64,000 nucleotides of DNA from Euryodendron excelsum (Eukaryota; Streptophyta; Magnoliopsida; Ericales; Pentaphylacaceae), in NCBI GenBank assembly GCA_033060915.1, contig CM065387.1, forward strand, positions 31,041,501 through 31,105,500, written 5' to 3'. The translations under genes and the position numbers were made by a program. Below the pieces are notes generated by a model. The model was given only the letters and a program-made list of their open reading frames with translations, did no database searches and was not told where the DNA came from. Positions 1 to 11,399 of the stretch are shown in pieces; position 1 is the first letter of the stretch, and every line of letters starts with the position of its first letter.

Positions 1-621
1 ATGGGCTTCTGCATAGGTATGCACACTCTCATTGCCATGCAAACTCATGTTGTCCTCTCTCTCGCCTTGTGGTTGGAAATTAGGGGAGTTTGGTTGGAAA
101 ATGGTTGGAGGATTCTCATTCGGGGAAAGAGACATGTTGCCTAAATCAATGTGTAGGAATGAAGCATAAAATGCTAAAGTGCTAGGTGTAGATTTCCTTT
201 TAAGTCGTCCACCAGAGTCTCTACCCTAAGGAAGCATGCACTGTGAATGCACATGGATGCACAAACAATAGCGCACCATGCTCAATACATCATACACAAA
301 CAATTTAATATAATTCTTCCTTCCAAACCTCCAATCTCCACAAACAAAGCAAAACTACTGATTAACAAGTAAACAAACAAGCTACCGCCTCTATCAAATC
401 CACTAAGTATGAATGCAATGCAACAATCAACAAAAACTACAAAGGCTAATTACACTAACTAACTAAAACACCTTAAGGGACGAAATGTCATTACCCAAGG
501 CACTAGGCCGAAGATAGCAACATGTTATGGAAGATGGAGAAGCAATTCCTTTGTCACGAGCAATCCAAGTTAATCCAAGCAATGCCTTAGCCTTTGGCCA
601 CTAGCAATGACGCCATAAACT
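1..621 (-). mobile_element. Athila-like Ty3/gypsy internal region, gag start (partial)
   Basis: Read on the minus strand this follows directly after an LTR. Just inside the LTR is a decayed primer-binding site (about 600-616, TGGCGTCATTGC, compared with the usual TGGCGCCATTGCCGG type). Further in, at about 1-150, the frame reads as a gag N-terminus of the kind NMSLSPNENPP...QPNSPNFQPQGE, with a stop shortly after. The element is cut by the window edge, so its other LTR and pol genes are not seen. The lineage is inferred from the tRNA-Asp-type primer site and from LTR similarity to the fuller element at 41-53 kb. Confidence 0.6.
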
Positions 622-1894
622 TGACTATCACCTGCAAGTGCACGGTGTTGTCCTAGTTTAACCCAATTCGGTCAGGTATAGTATTTTTCCTCGAGGCTTA
701 AGATCCAATATAGATCAATAGGCTTGGGCACACTCAAATTCACTCTAAATTGGTTGCAAACAGTGGAAATTACTTCTATGAAAGTGAAAGCAAAGTTGAT
801 TGGGGTTTTGGTTTGATTTGACTAGAAATTGAAAACTAAGTGGAGATTTGATCAAATTAAAGGGAATTGGGCTCAATTGATCCAAACACCTAAACAATCT
901 AAGTAATTCCTTGAAGGTTTATAACTCAAATTGCTAAACTACAATCAAGGGTAGAAATTCGGAGGATTTGGGTTTGAAACTTGATAATTCAACTCTAATT
1001 AATGTTAGATTTATAAACAATCTAAGGATCATAGGCTAATACCATCGATTTAGCCAATTCCAAGCCATAATTGCTAAATCGTGAATTGAACTTGCCAAAC
1101 ATAGTCAACAACATAGGTGATCTAAGAGATCCAACAATTAATCAAAGAGAATTGAAATCCAAGTAGATAAAACATAGAATTCATGGGATACCTTCAATGA
1201 TTCCTTGGATTCTTCAAGTGTTTTTCAGAATTGAACCCAATTTGAAGTCTAGTTACTCATGTCCATGAAAAAGATTGCAATTGAATTGAATTGAAAGCAA
1301 ATAGTTGAAATCTAAAGAGAATTGGAATGGAATTTCTATTGAAAACAACTCTCAAATACTCTTACAATGGAAATATAAATAAATTACAATGATCTAAACT
1401 AATGCAATTGAAGTTCCAAAGATTCTAAGGAGAGAAAATTCGTACAAAGTTGAGAAAATAAGCCTGGATCCCCAAATTCTCGTCCAAACTTGCATTTATA
1501 GGCTTAATTCAAAATAGGGATCCCATAGACCGCAAGCACGGTTAGGCTAACCGTGCATACGGGTCTGAAGACCGTAGGCATGAGCTTCTTACGAACTTAT
1601 TTACCGAGAAACCCCATCTTTGTAATGGCTGAACTCTTTGCAGGTGTAGGTATGGTAGGAACCATCAGAAGCATAGTTAGGTGACCGTAGGCATGGTCAC
1701 CAAATTGTGCGCACGCTTAAAATGACTGAACTACACTTTGAGTTGAATCTTAGCCCCTTTTAAGCTTTAAACTTATAAATCAAGCACAAAATATCATTAG
1801 AGACATTATTAGTCTATAATGAGCATACAAACATCCTAAATGGACTAACTAAAGCTATTTAGGGGCTAAGGATTATAGTTTTGGAGTGTAATCA
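622..1894 (-). repeat. Athila-like LTR (minus orientation)
   Basis: On the minus strand it begins TGATTACACTCCAAAA and ends ...GATAGTCA, giving TGAT/...TCA ends, and is followed by the decayed primer-binding site of the adjoining gag region. The start motif and body are related to the LTRs at 15699, 17316, 41383 and 51258. It contains the module of short near-palindromic CCGTGC/ACGG-type motifs (1530-1700) described in the findings. No convincing target duplication could be tested because the partner LTR is outside the window. Confidence 0.65.
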
Positions 1895-2273
1895 AGGATG
1901 GTGAAGAATAAAATTTAGTCATTCGTATGTGTGACAAGTTGATGTGCTTTTCAGTGTTGCGCATAGTGAAAAGGAAAATTAATAACATTTGAATCTTTTT
2001 ATATTTTTCACTCCAACATTTAAGGAAGAAACAGAAAAAAAAAAACAAAAAACAAAAAACCAAAAATCGGGTATGATTGTGAATAACACATTTTGGGCCA
2101 TGATTTTAAGTCCAAATTTTGCATATGAAATATTTAACTAGATTTCGTATTTGAAGGGAAAATAAATTATGATTGACTTAAGCACTCATCTTTATTGTAC
2201 ATTTTGTTTTCAAGTTTTCAAGGTAGTTAAGAGCAACAAAGGGATCAACTCAAGTCGAGATGAAGAATAAGTT

Positions 2274-2304
<31 letters not shown>

Positions 2305-5300
2305 GAGAGAGAGAGTATAAAAATAAACCACTAATTACCGTATGATGATCCTACAGTCAAATTTTCAAATAAAAATTGGATTACACATACCTATCAAAGA
2401 ATAGCCACTTCTTTGATCGAACCAATTTTTTTTCATTTGATTGACATACGTAAATAAGTTTTTGAGTATTTTCTTACCTGTATTTTAAAATTTCAGACTC
2501 GTAAGAAAGCTCTTTCATTTTTTTTGTTAAAATGGTTTATTTCTTTTATATTTTTATGATAGATGTTTAATTAGAACTTTGGTTGGATGTTTCCTAGAGA
2601 ATAGATATAACTTTTACGTCTTTTTAAACATATATACTAGTGTGAGATAATATTTTTATGTTTACGTCATGTTATAATAGTTTAGAGCTAAACAATATTT
2701 TATATAAATAATGTCGTATTATATGTATCAAATTTTATATAGCTAAATATATATTTTTGATAAATGTATAATAGGTATAACGATAAATTCAAAACAATAT
2801 ATCAAAATGCAGAAGTACCTGTATATACCATAACAATGGTAAAAATAGTATGCTGATCTTTGATGACTATGCTAGTGAGACCATCTCAATAGATAAAGAG
2901 ACGACGATGCAATTTTTTTAATTATAATTTTTCATTGTCTAAATATACCAATCAAAGAAGTGCTCACTAGAAGAATTATGAGATCGATTTCATGATAGAC
3001 TTTTGTCCTCTTTTGGACTAAATTTTATTTGAAAGAACTAGTTTAGAAAGCTACGTAAAATCATGAGATAAAGGTAATCCAAACGAGACTTTTCTTGGTG
3101 TAATGGTCTTACATGGACTGTGAAGTCCAACATTCACGTGATAATTGCATATGGACGGTGGCGCGTCTGGGTGAAAATGAAAAAAAAATGGTGAGAATTT
3201 TAGCACCAATCATCTCCTCTCAAGCGCGTGGAATGAAATAAAATTTCCTTTGGACTTGTAAACATGTATTTCAGTGCGCTTCTTTCTACTTGTCGTGGTT
3301 TAAATATGAAAAGACAAAATAAACCTTTGTCTGTCTGTTTGTCTCCCTGTTCTTAGGCTCCTTGGGGCTCACAGCAAAGCTATGAACCCCACATTCCATA
3401 CATGCTACCATGTATTTGCCAATTACAGAACTATGAATACATATATATATATATGTCCCACACAAATTGAGTTGGCCCCGCACTGCAAGACCTTCGAACT
3501 CCCTAACTGGGTCAGGGGTGTGCCTCCAAGAAATTGAATATTTTGCATGACTTTTTTATAGATTTTTGTTTTTAAATTATTGTTTTCAGTAAAAAGGCAA
3601 AAGCTCAAATTTAAAGTACATAAAACGGAAAAATTTTGATTTTTTTTATTATTATCTAATATCCTTCCCAACTACTCTAGAATATGGATTGCCAAATATT
3701 TTTGTTTTATTATTTGTCTAATTGACCCATGCATACGAGCGAGAGAGAGAGAGAATCCTACTTCATGATACAGGTGTGAAGTCAAAAGTGTGAACCATCG
3801 CGAGGTTGCGTACAATAGTTTAGGGCTCAAGTCGTGTAATCATGAATTAATATTATCCCATATATATATATATATATATGTCTCGTGAAGAACAACGTTG
3901 TTAGTTAAGGAATTCAATTGCCCGAATGGCAAGTGACCGAGTCACACCAACCAAATGACTAATTACAAGGGGAAAACGAAGTTGAACATATCAAGTTGTA
4001 CATTAAATGAGCAAAGCTGGTTCAAAGGCAACAAGCAATCCTCCTCTTGGGTTCACATTACCAATTACGTACTAAAGAAAATAATCATACTAATTTGCAG
4101 GAAATAAATGCATTTTGGCTTAATTATGTTTGGGGCTACTAGCTAGCTATAACTAATACTAGCTTTAGCGGTCACTTCTCGATTATTGCCTTTTGAAATC
4201 GGTCTCTTGTTTGAGAAAATTTGACCGATCATGTTTCACATTTCAATATTTCTTAAATAGGAACATAGATTTTCAAAAAGCCTTATCGTGCGTTTAACCT
4301 ATGCTTGTTTTTGTCGTTGGTTTATTGGTGTTATCAACCTTTTGTTCTTCTTCTTGTTTGGTTTCTGAAAGACAAAAAGACAGATCTGCCTTCGTTTGTC
4401 TCCTATTGATGTAACTCGGCCTTTATGGGTGCTTGCCACTAGGGCCCAATTGATAGAGAGCTCAACACATTTTCCGCAATTGATTTGTCCCTCCACTGCA
4501 CTACCATGCATACCAGTTACGCTTTTTTTGAACTCTCTGACACGGGTTTATATATGTAGTGTCCCAACAAATTGAAGACAACTTCAGTAAAGCTGCCTTT
4601 TTAAGAATCATACTTTATTTTATTGGATTATATTATGAAAATTTTCAGAACAAGTACTTGCTTTTGGTCATTTTAATATGACCTTTTTTTTTTTAAGAAA
4701 TATAGAAATTATAAGCCACTTCAACTGATCGGTTATATTAAAAGTATGCATGACTTGAGGAAGAACACACAAGGTTCATGGGTCTCACATAAATACCAGA
4801 GAGAGAGAGAGAGATGTAAGAATGTAAGAATGTATCACAAGCAATCGTTGAGAGAGGAGGCGAGAATCCTTTCTTCGGTGAAAAAAAAACCCTTGCATTT
4901 TAGGGTTAGTTGTAACATTTTTCTTTCAATAATGATGAAATCTTTGTACGTTGTGTGTGTATGTACGTATAATGACACATGATCAAAAGACAATTTGACT
5001 TTTGTTACACTGATGCGCATACTTTTGCATTTTCTCTTCTTTTTTTTTTTTTTTTGTCACTTTCTGTACGAAAAATATTTAGGAGGGCCATGACCCCCTA
5101 AACCACCTCGTGTCTGCCTCTGCGGAAGACCAAAGATCGAATTTCATCTCCATCTTGTTTGAGAGTTACGCGTAGAGGGAGGGCTTCTTCTCATTGGTTT
5201 TGGAAACTAAAAACTGATAATTTACCACTGCAAGTAAAATAATTAAAACATGGCTTACATACCTCATGAAATTCTCGTAGCAAAAAATGTACTATGAAAT

Positions 5301-7583
5301 TTGGAACCATTACATATATATTTCATCAACTTCTCCACGAAAAACCAACCATGGCACAAAATGAATGGATGAATCAGTGAGAAAGTGAATAGCGCAAAAG
5401 GTATTTTAGGGCCGCTATGTTCGCATCCCCCGACTCATAATCGAAGTGGTCTCGTGCGATCTCATGCGCGGCCATCATTAAGTCGGGTCTGGGCTGCCTG
5501 CGGTTACAGAATCGCCCGCAGAAGTTTTAAGACCAAATGTGAATTATCGAAGGCTACTTTGGTACCAGATAAGGGAGTGATTATATATATATATAGTATA
5601 TAAATTAGATATTAGATTATGCATTATCATTTAATATATTATAGGTATTATATATATTGTCTTTTATATTTTTCGTATATGTAATATATTATCTATTATA
5701 TATGATACATTATTATACATAAATTTTATATAATAGTAGTATATATATACAACATGGTTATTACATTTGAGGCTTCCCACACAATGCAATTTATAATCGC
5801 CAAGTAATCTTAAAAACATGGTAACCATAGATTAAAAAAATAGAAAAACTAAGCATGATTAATTTAATACATTCGGTGCCACACTTTTAGTACAAAATGA
5901 CATTAAGAAAGACTAATTGCAAACACTCTTCTTAATTGAATAAATAGTCACTACTACATCAAACTTCTGCGATTAAAACCAAGAAAATAATCCCAAGATG
6001 GCTGTATTATATGATTTTACATTTAATTTCACTTCATGTTTATTTTTTCCATAAATCAATTTTTGATCAAGCTGGCAATGCAAGTGGAGTCTTCGGTTCC
6101 GAACTTTTAAATGGAAAATGTGTCTGCAGAGATGCTCCTGACTGTATTAGAGGGAAAAACTTGACCACCAGTTCTAATTTATCAATGCAAGTGGCAGTGT
6201 TTAGCTCCAAAATTGCATGCATGGATCATAAAAAATTAAATTTGCCTTTGGACTCAAAGTTCCTACTTTTTTTTTTTTGTCTATGCATTTCCTGATGCAT
6301 CCTTTACTTGGCTTCTCGGAGTTTATTCAAAGCATATGAATAGCATTGGCTTCTTTGAATTTATTGATTATAAGGGTCCTAATGAAACTGCCAAAAAGGG
6401 TCCTGATGAAATTGTCAAAAAGGGTCCTAATGAAACTGTATATGATAAAGCTAAACCTCATATCAAGAATCAAACTACCTTATTCAAGCAGTCAATAAAT
6501 TAATAACATCCTCATTTTTAATTTGACAAACAACTATCTCATGGTCTAAGGTTTAGCTTTCTCGCAAATATATAACCAAACCCAGATTTCTACTACTTAA
6601 TTGATAAAAGAACATCAAGGAACAGTAATAGTACCTCGAATAATACTGGGCTATATGAAGACCCTAACTCTAGCGCCCTGCAAAATAACAATATTTCAGT
6701 CAAAATCTCACCTCAACAGCAAAAAAAATATTTGTCATACGACATAAAAAGACTCAAGGGGATGTTCCAGTAAAAAAAAAAAAAATAGTCCTTAGTTGTA
6801 TCAGCGTCATGTGGATATGCTAATGCAAAAGAACTGGAAAAAAATGGGGCTTACACTTCTTTTTTTTCTAGAACTTTTTGGGAAAAATGATATTATCTAA
6901 GAAAACAAAAATTTAGAAGCCTTAGATTTTATCTAAGAACTGGATCCTATCAAACTAACGAAGGGTTCCAATGATATTTGCATGAGTCATAATTATCTAT
7001 TTTATTTTTGTTCTCTTGAGTGCCAAGACATTGAAATAAGGGGTCTCAAATTTAGTAGTCCAACCAAACAGAGAGCAATTAAGAATAAATTTCAATAAGA
7101 AACTTTATTACATAATTCCTAGCTCTAAGCACTTTCAATTGGGATATTAAATGTTGTACCTATTCCAAGCATTGATTAACGACCAACACAAAATAGCAAT
7201 CGTGAAACCATATGATAAATTTGAAAATGGATGAATAATAATCTCAAACCTCAGCTACATCCTTCAAGGATCATCAGAACTCTCAAACTAACATAGAACG
7301 GATGCCTGCTTCATGTAAAGGTTGCTATTGTGTAGAAGGATGCAAGGACCGAGCCAACCCCTAAAACTGGCCAGTAATCAATATAATCTCCATAAATATG
7401 TTATTAGGAAGATCATTAATAGAGTACAATAAAAAAGTTACTTGGAGACTATCAGTTACTCTCCGTTCTGGCCTTCAATGCAAACTAAAAAAAGTTTATT
7501 CAAACAAAACTAATAGAATATCACCAAAACAGAAAGAAAACTAAGCCCATTAAAAAAAAATTGCAAATTCAAAACATAACTAA
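1895..7583. other. AT-rich intergenic DNA without a recognised gene
   Basis: No ORF here looks like a known protein and none is longer than about 94 codons. Visible content is a GA microsatellite (2272-2315), several short TA runs, a GC-richer patch at 5385-5560 (see findings), and a roughly 25-bp unit AAGGGTCCTAATGAAACTG repeated three times at 6373-6441. A frame at 6074-6170 (DQAGNASGVFGSELLNG...) looks exon-like but I cannot assign it. Confidence 0.5.
2272..2315. repeat. (GA)n microsatellite
   Basis: Simple GA repeat with one C interruption. Confidence 0.9.
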
Positions 7584-7592
7584 TGAAATCTA

Positions 7593-7870
7593 GGGCGCTT
7601 TACCAAAAGAGGGTTTATTTAAAAAGATGTTTAAATAACGAAGGTTCTTTTCAACTTATTTACAAGACCTGGTAAGTGTCACTAAGATTGACGCCTTTAC
7701 GAAAAGCGTCATAGCTAATGACGCTTTTACCTTTTAGTTTCTACTATTTTTGTTTCTTTTCTGAAATGAAAATGGAATTTCAAAAATAAACTAAAAACGT
7801 TATTGTTATTGACACTTTCAATGTTAAAATAGAAAGTGTACGTAGCAATGACGCTTTTACATCAATAATT
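7593..7870. repeat. MULE left terminal inverted repeat
   Basis: About 280 bp align, with gaps, to the reverse complement of 21643-21920. Inside are repeated pairs of AAAGCGTCA...TGACGCTTTT motifs (near 7690-7735 and 7810-7862), so each terminal repeat also holds smaller palindromes. The inner edge is approximate. Confidence 0.75.
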
Positions 7871-7907
7871 TTTTTCTACTATCATCCAATTATGAACAGT
7901 TTGCGCA

Positions 7908-8390
7908 ATAACTCCCCAACTGAGACTCCGATGACCGCGTTGTCAGCGCTCACAAGTCCTATGTGCCTATACTGTGTTGCGTGTCAAGTTTCAAGTACAA
8001 TGGAGACCATTTGGCCGATTTGGCATTATCGAACCCCAATACTAACCTTATTGAAAAAGTTTAAGTGTCCGGGTAGGGAATATGCCCTAACTCCGCGACC
8101 GGGACTCCAATGATCGTGTGGTCAGCGCTTGCTGGTCCCGTGTACCTACATGTGTTGCGTGTCAAGTTTTAAGTGCGACGGAGGCTGTTTGGCCAATTTG
8201 GCATCGCCGAACCCCGATACCAACCTTATAGAATTTGAAAGGGGAATATGCCCTAACTCTCCCACCGGGACTCCGATGGGCACACCGTTAGTGCCCGCAG
8301 ATCCTGTGTGCGTACAACGTGATGTATGTCTTGAGTTATGTGTATGACAGAGTCCGTTTGGCTAATTTGGCATTGTAGAATACCAAAATG
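7908..8390. repeat. Tandem repeat, about three units of ~165-180 bp
   Basis: The phrase GGGACTCC...GATG followed by GTGTTGCGTGTCAAGTTT, TTTGGC(C/T)AATTTGGCAT and GAACCCC(A/G)ATAC recurs at about 7908, 8085 and 8250. The third unit is more diverged and fades into unique sequence. It is more GC-rich than its surroundings and lies inside the MULE next to the left terminal repeat. It has no coding potential that I recognise. Confidence 0.6.
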
Positions 8391-9094
8391 TTACAAATTT
8401 TGAATTTATCATATATAAAGTTTAATACTCTAAGATGTTTCAAAATATAATCATAATAACTTTTAACTACTCAAATATGAGCACGTGTTTTGTACAAAAA
8501 TGTGCAAAATAAGTGACCACATCCTAGCCACGAGAAAAAAATACATCTTATGTACCACAATGAGGTGGCCATCTCACTGTCTTGCTCTTCCTAACATATG
8601 CTAAATGCACGGGCGGGACTTCTCTGGGTGGCTAAGTCAGTTGTGTGACCTGTGAGGCCCCCTCAGATTGTGGCTCCGCATCTCCAACACCCACCCCATG
8701 AGCCTATGTCTAGACATGTGAGACCTCCTCTGCGTGTGGTTACGCATCTCCAACATAATGTGTTTGGTGGCTGGACGAGTCTAGATGTACATACATAGTA
8801 AGTGATGGAGCCTCTGACCCCTAGGCATGTGGATGTGCATGTCCAACATGCTCCTCCTTGGCAATATGTTGTAAGCACCCCATTTTTGACCGCTCGGCAG
8901 TCTACACTCCGTCCAGACTTGTTTTTAGGTCATTTCAGGCATATTCCTATTGAATCTAATTCCCTAGGTCTAAATTCCACCTTTCCATCACTTCGCGGGC
9001 CTGTCAGGCCCAAATAGAGGTAAAATGACCAAAATGCCCTTAGGGGCATTGTCCTTTCTTATTCCAATTCCAATCCCTCTCTCGAGATAGTTTA

Positions 9095-9655
9095 TTCCTC
9101 GAGACGGTCCGAGTAGTAAAACACTCACAAAACCGTCGGAGTGGCGGAAACACTCACAAAACCGTCAGAGTGGCGGAAACACTCAAAACCCAGGCACGTC
9201 TCTTCGGAGACGATAAGACCCCTTTCCAATCCCTCTCTCGAGACAGTTTATTCCTCGAGACGGTCCGAGTAGCAAAACTACTCACACAACCGTTAGAGTA
9301 GCGGAAATACTCCACCGTTAGAGTAGCGGAAATACTCATAAACCCGTTAGAGTAGCGGAAATACTCACAGAGCCGTCCGAGTAGCGGAAATACTCAACCG
9401 TTAGAGTAGCGGAAATACTCACGGAGCCGTCCGAGTAGCGGAAATACTCAACCGTTAGAGTAGCGGAAATACTCACGGAGCCGTCCGAGTAGCGGAAATA
9501 CTCACAGAACCGTTAGAGTAGCGGAAGTACTCACAGAACCGTTAGAGTAGTGGAAATACTCACAGAATCGTTAGAGTAGCGGAAGTACTCTCAAATCATC
9601 AACTCCGTCCGAGTAGCGGAAATACTCACACCGTTAGAGTGGCGGAAACACTCAA
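9095..9655 (+). repeat. ~27-bp tandem array of mini-hairpins
   Basis: About twenty units of the form CCGTTAGAGTAGCGGAAATACTCA, alternating with a CCGTCCGAGTAGC variant and separated by short CAGA/ACGG spacers. Every unit contains GAGTA-GCGGAAA-TACTC, a 5-bp stem with a 7-base loop. A flanking element CTCTCGAGA...TTATTCCTCGAGACGG occurs at about 9078 and 9233. The array lies in the 5' part (U3) of the solo LTR. Confidence 0.85.
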
Positions 9656-9784
9656 AACCCAGGTTAACACCAGTGTCTGTTATCTCACTTCGGTGAAAAA
9701 TGACCAAACTACCCTTAGGACCTTTTCCGAGACTTTCCAGTCAAGATGACCATTTTGCCCCTAGGCATCTGAACGCCCTGGGAA

Positions 9785-10412
9785 CCACACCGGCTCTGGG
9801 TATTAAACTGGTAACCTCCCGAGAATACTTTTTATAGTATTCTCAATTTTTCTTTACCTTTTCGGACCATTCCGAGTCAGTTCCGGCAAACCCGGTACAA
9901 AATGACCGTTTTGCCCCTGGTGGGCCAGTCTCCATTTTCGACCACACCGGCTCTGGGTATTAAACCGGTAACCTCCCGAGAATACTTTTTATAGTATTCT
10001 CAATTTTCCTTTACCTTTTCGGACCATTCCGAGTCAGTTCCGGCAAACCCGGTACAAAATGACCGTTTTGCCCCTGGTGGGCCGGTCTCCATTTCCAACC
10101 ACACCGGCTCTGGGTATCAAACCGATAATGACCTGGGAACACTTTTTATAGTATTATCAATCTTCCTTCACCTTTCCGGACCATTCCGAGTCAGTTCCGG
10201 CAAACCCGGTGCAAAATGACCATTTTGCCCCTCGTGGGCCGGTCTCCTTTTCCGACCACACCGGCTCTGGGAATCAAACCGGCAACCTCTGGGAACATTC
10301 TAAATAATGTTTCCAGATCCCAAGTCTTCTTCTGGGACAGTCTGAGTCTGTCCCGACAGTTTTTTGGTCCGGTTGACCGTTTTGCCCCTAAAGGCCCGGT
10401 CGACCTTTCCGA
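9785..10412 (+). repeat. 157-bp tandem repeat, four units
   Basis: The phrase CCACACCGGCTCTGGG begins at 9785, 9942, 10099 and 10256, an exact 157-bp period. Units share GGTAACCTCCCGAGAATAC, TTTTTATAGTATTCTC and CGGACCATTCCGAGTCAG. Similarity falls off in the fourth unit. Short open frames here are by-products of the repeat and not genes. Confidence 0.85.
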
Positions 10413-10563
10413 CACATCTTACCCTCACTTTTCAAGTCAAATACCTCCAGGACACTATTTTAAGTGTTCCTGCTCCTTTCCGACCTTCCAGGTCACTCCC
10501 GGCTCCTTCAAATCATTCCCGGACTTTCCGGAGTCACTCCTAGTGAAGCCAGGCCAAAGTTTA

Positions 10564-10669
10564 CATGGTAGTCACTAGTACAGGCGCCCAAATCTAGTCA
10601 AAGATACGTTGCTTGCCATGGTAGTCACTAGTACAGGCGCCCAAATCTAGTCAAAGATACGTTGCTTGC
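10564..10669 (+). repeat. 53-bp perfect tandem duplication
   Basis: The unit starting CATGGTAGTCACTAGTACAG occurs at 10564 and again at 10617 with no difference seen. It sits between the 157-bp array and the promoter-like region of the solo LTR. Confidence 0.85.
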
Positions 10670-10689
10670 CGACCTTAATTGTTTCCTAA

Positions 10690-10830
10690 ATGGCTGGCGC
10701 CACTAGCAGTGGCGCCAAGCCAAAAAATGGCCTGGCGCCAGTGTAAATTTTGCCCTGGCGCCACTGCAACAGGCGCCAGGCTTGTCTTCCCTCTATAAAT
10801 ACAGAGCCTCGATCAACGTGAAAGGGTTCT
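10690..10830 (+). promoter_or_regulatory. Putative LTR promoter: GGCGCC palindrome cluster and TATA box
   Basis: Six GGCGCC palindromes occur within about 90 bp (10697-10786), arranged as inverted pairs such as TGGCGCCACT...AGTGGCGCCA that could form hairpins. Immediately downstream is a TATA box, CTATAAATA (10792-10800), giving an expected RNA start near 10825-10835. The position in the middle of the LTR fits a U3/R boundary. The promoter role is inferred; the motifs are seen. Confidence 0.6.
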
Positions 10831-11399
10831 ACAAACTTAACCTAAGAATCTCATATTTCGATACACAGAGCTCGAGCACCTCCAAAACCCTAGCCTCCCT
10901 AGGTTTTTCCAAACCCTAGCCACTATACACAATCCCTAGCCTCCTATACACTCATACACTCCTCTATACACTCATACCCTAACCTTCAACCATCCTGGGA
11001 AGACTTGAAGAGCTGCCATCTAAAGCTTGAAGACAACCCTTGAAGACTGAAGAAGAAGACCAAGACGAAGACCGAAGACCGAAGACTGCACGGCGCGCAA
11101 AATAAACAAGAAACAAGGTAGGCTCCCTATTTAAATTTCCGCATTCCCCCTCTCTCTTCTCTCTCCAACCCACTTGGGTTTTCTCTATTTTAATCCCCCA
11201 TCTCTTTCCCCCCCCCCCTTTCTTTGCATGCTTGAAACAAGGGGATTCCCGGTCCATGTGTAGGATTGGACTATTGGAGAGTCACCGTGTCGGGGGCTTT
11301 CTTATAGTCTAACCAAAGACCACGTGGGTCCGGCCCCCTTGATTATGTGGTGAAGCCTTAACCTTGTATGTTCACGACCCCAAATTGCATTGTGCATAT

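Noticed and set aside
10216..10578. 120-codon open frame
   Set aside because: It runs through the 157-bp tandem repeat and has no domain, and the opposite strand is also open. It is a by-product of the repeat.
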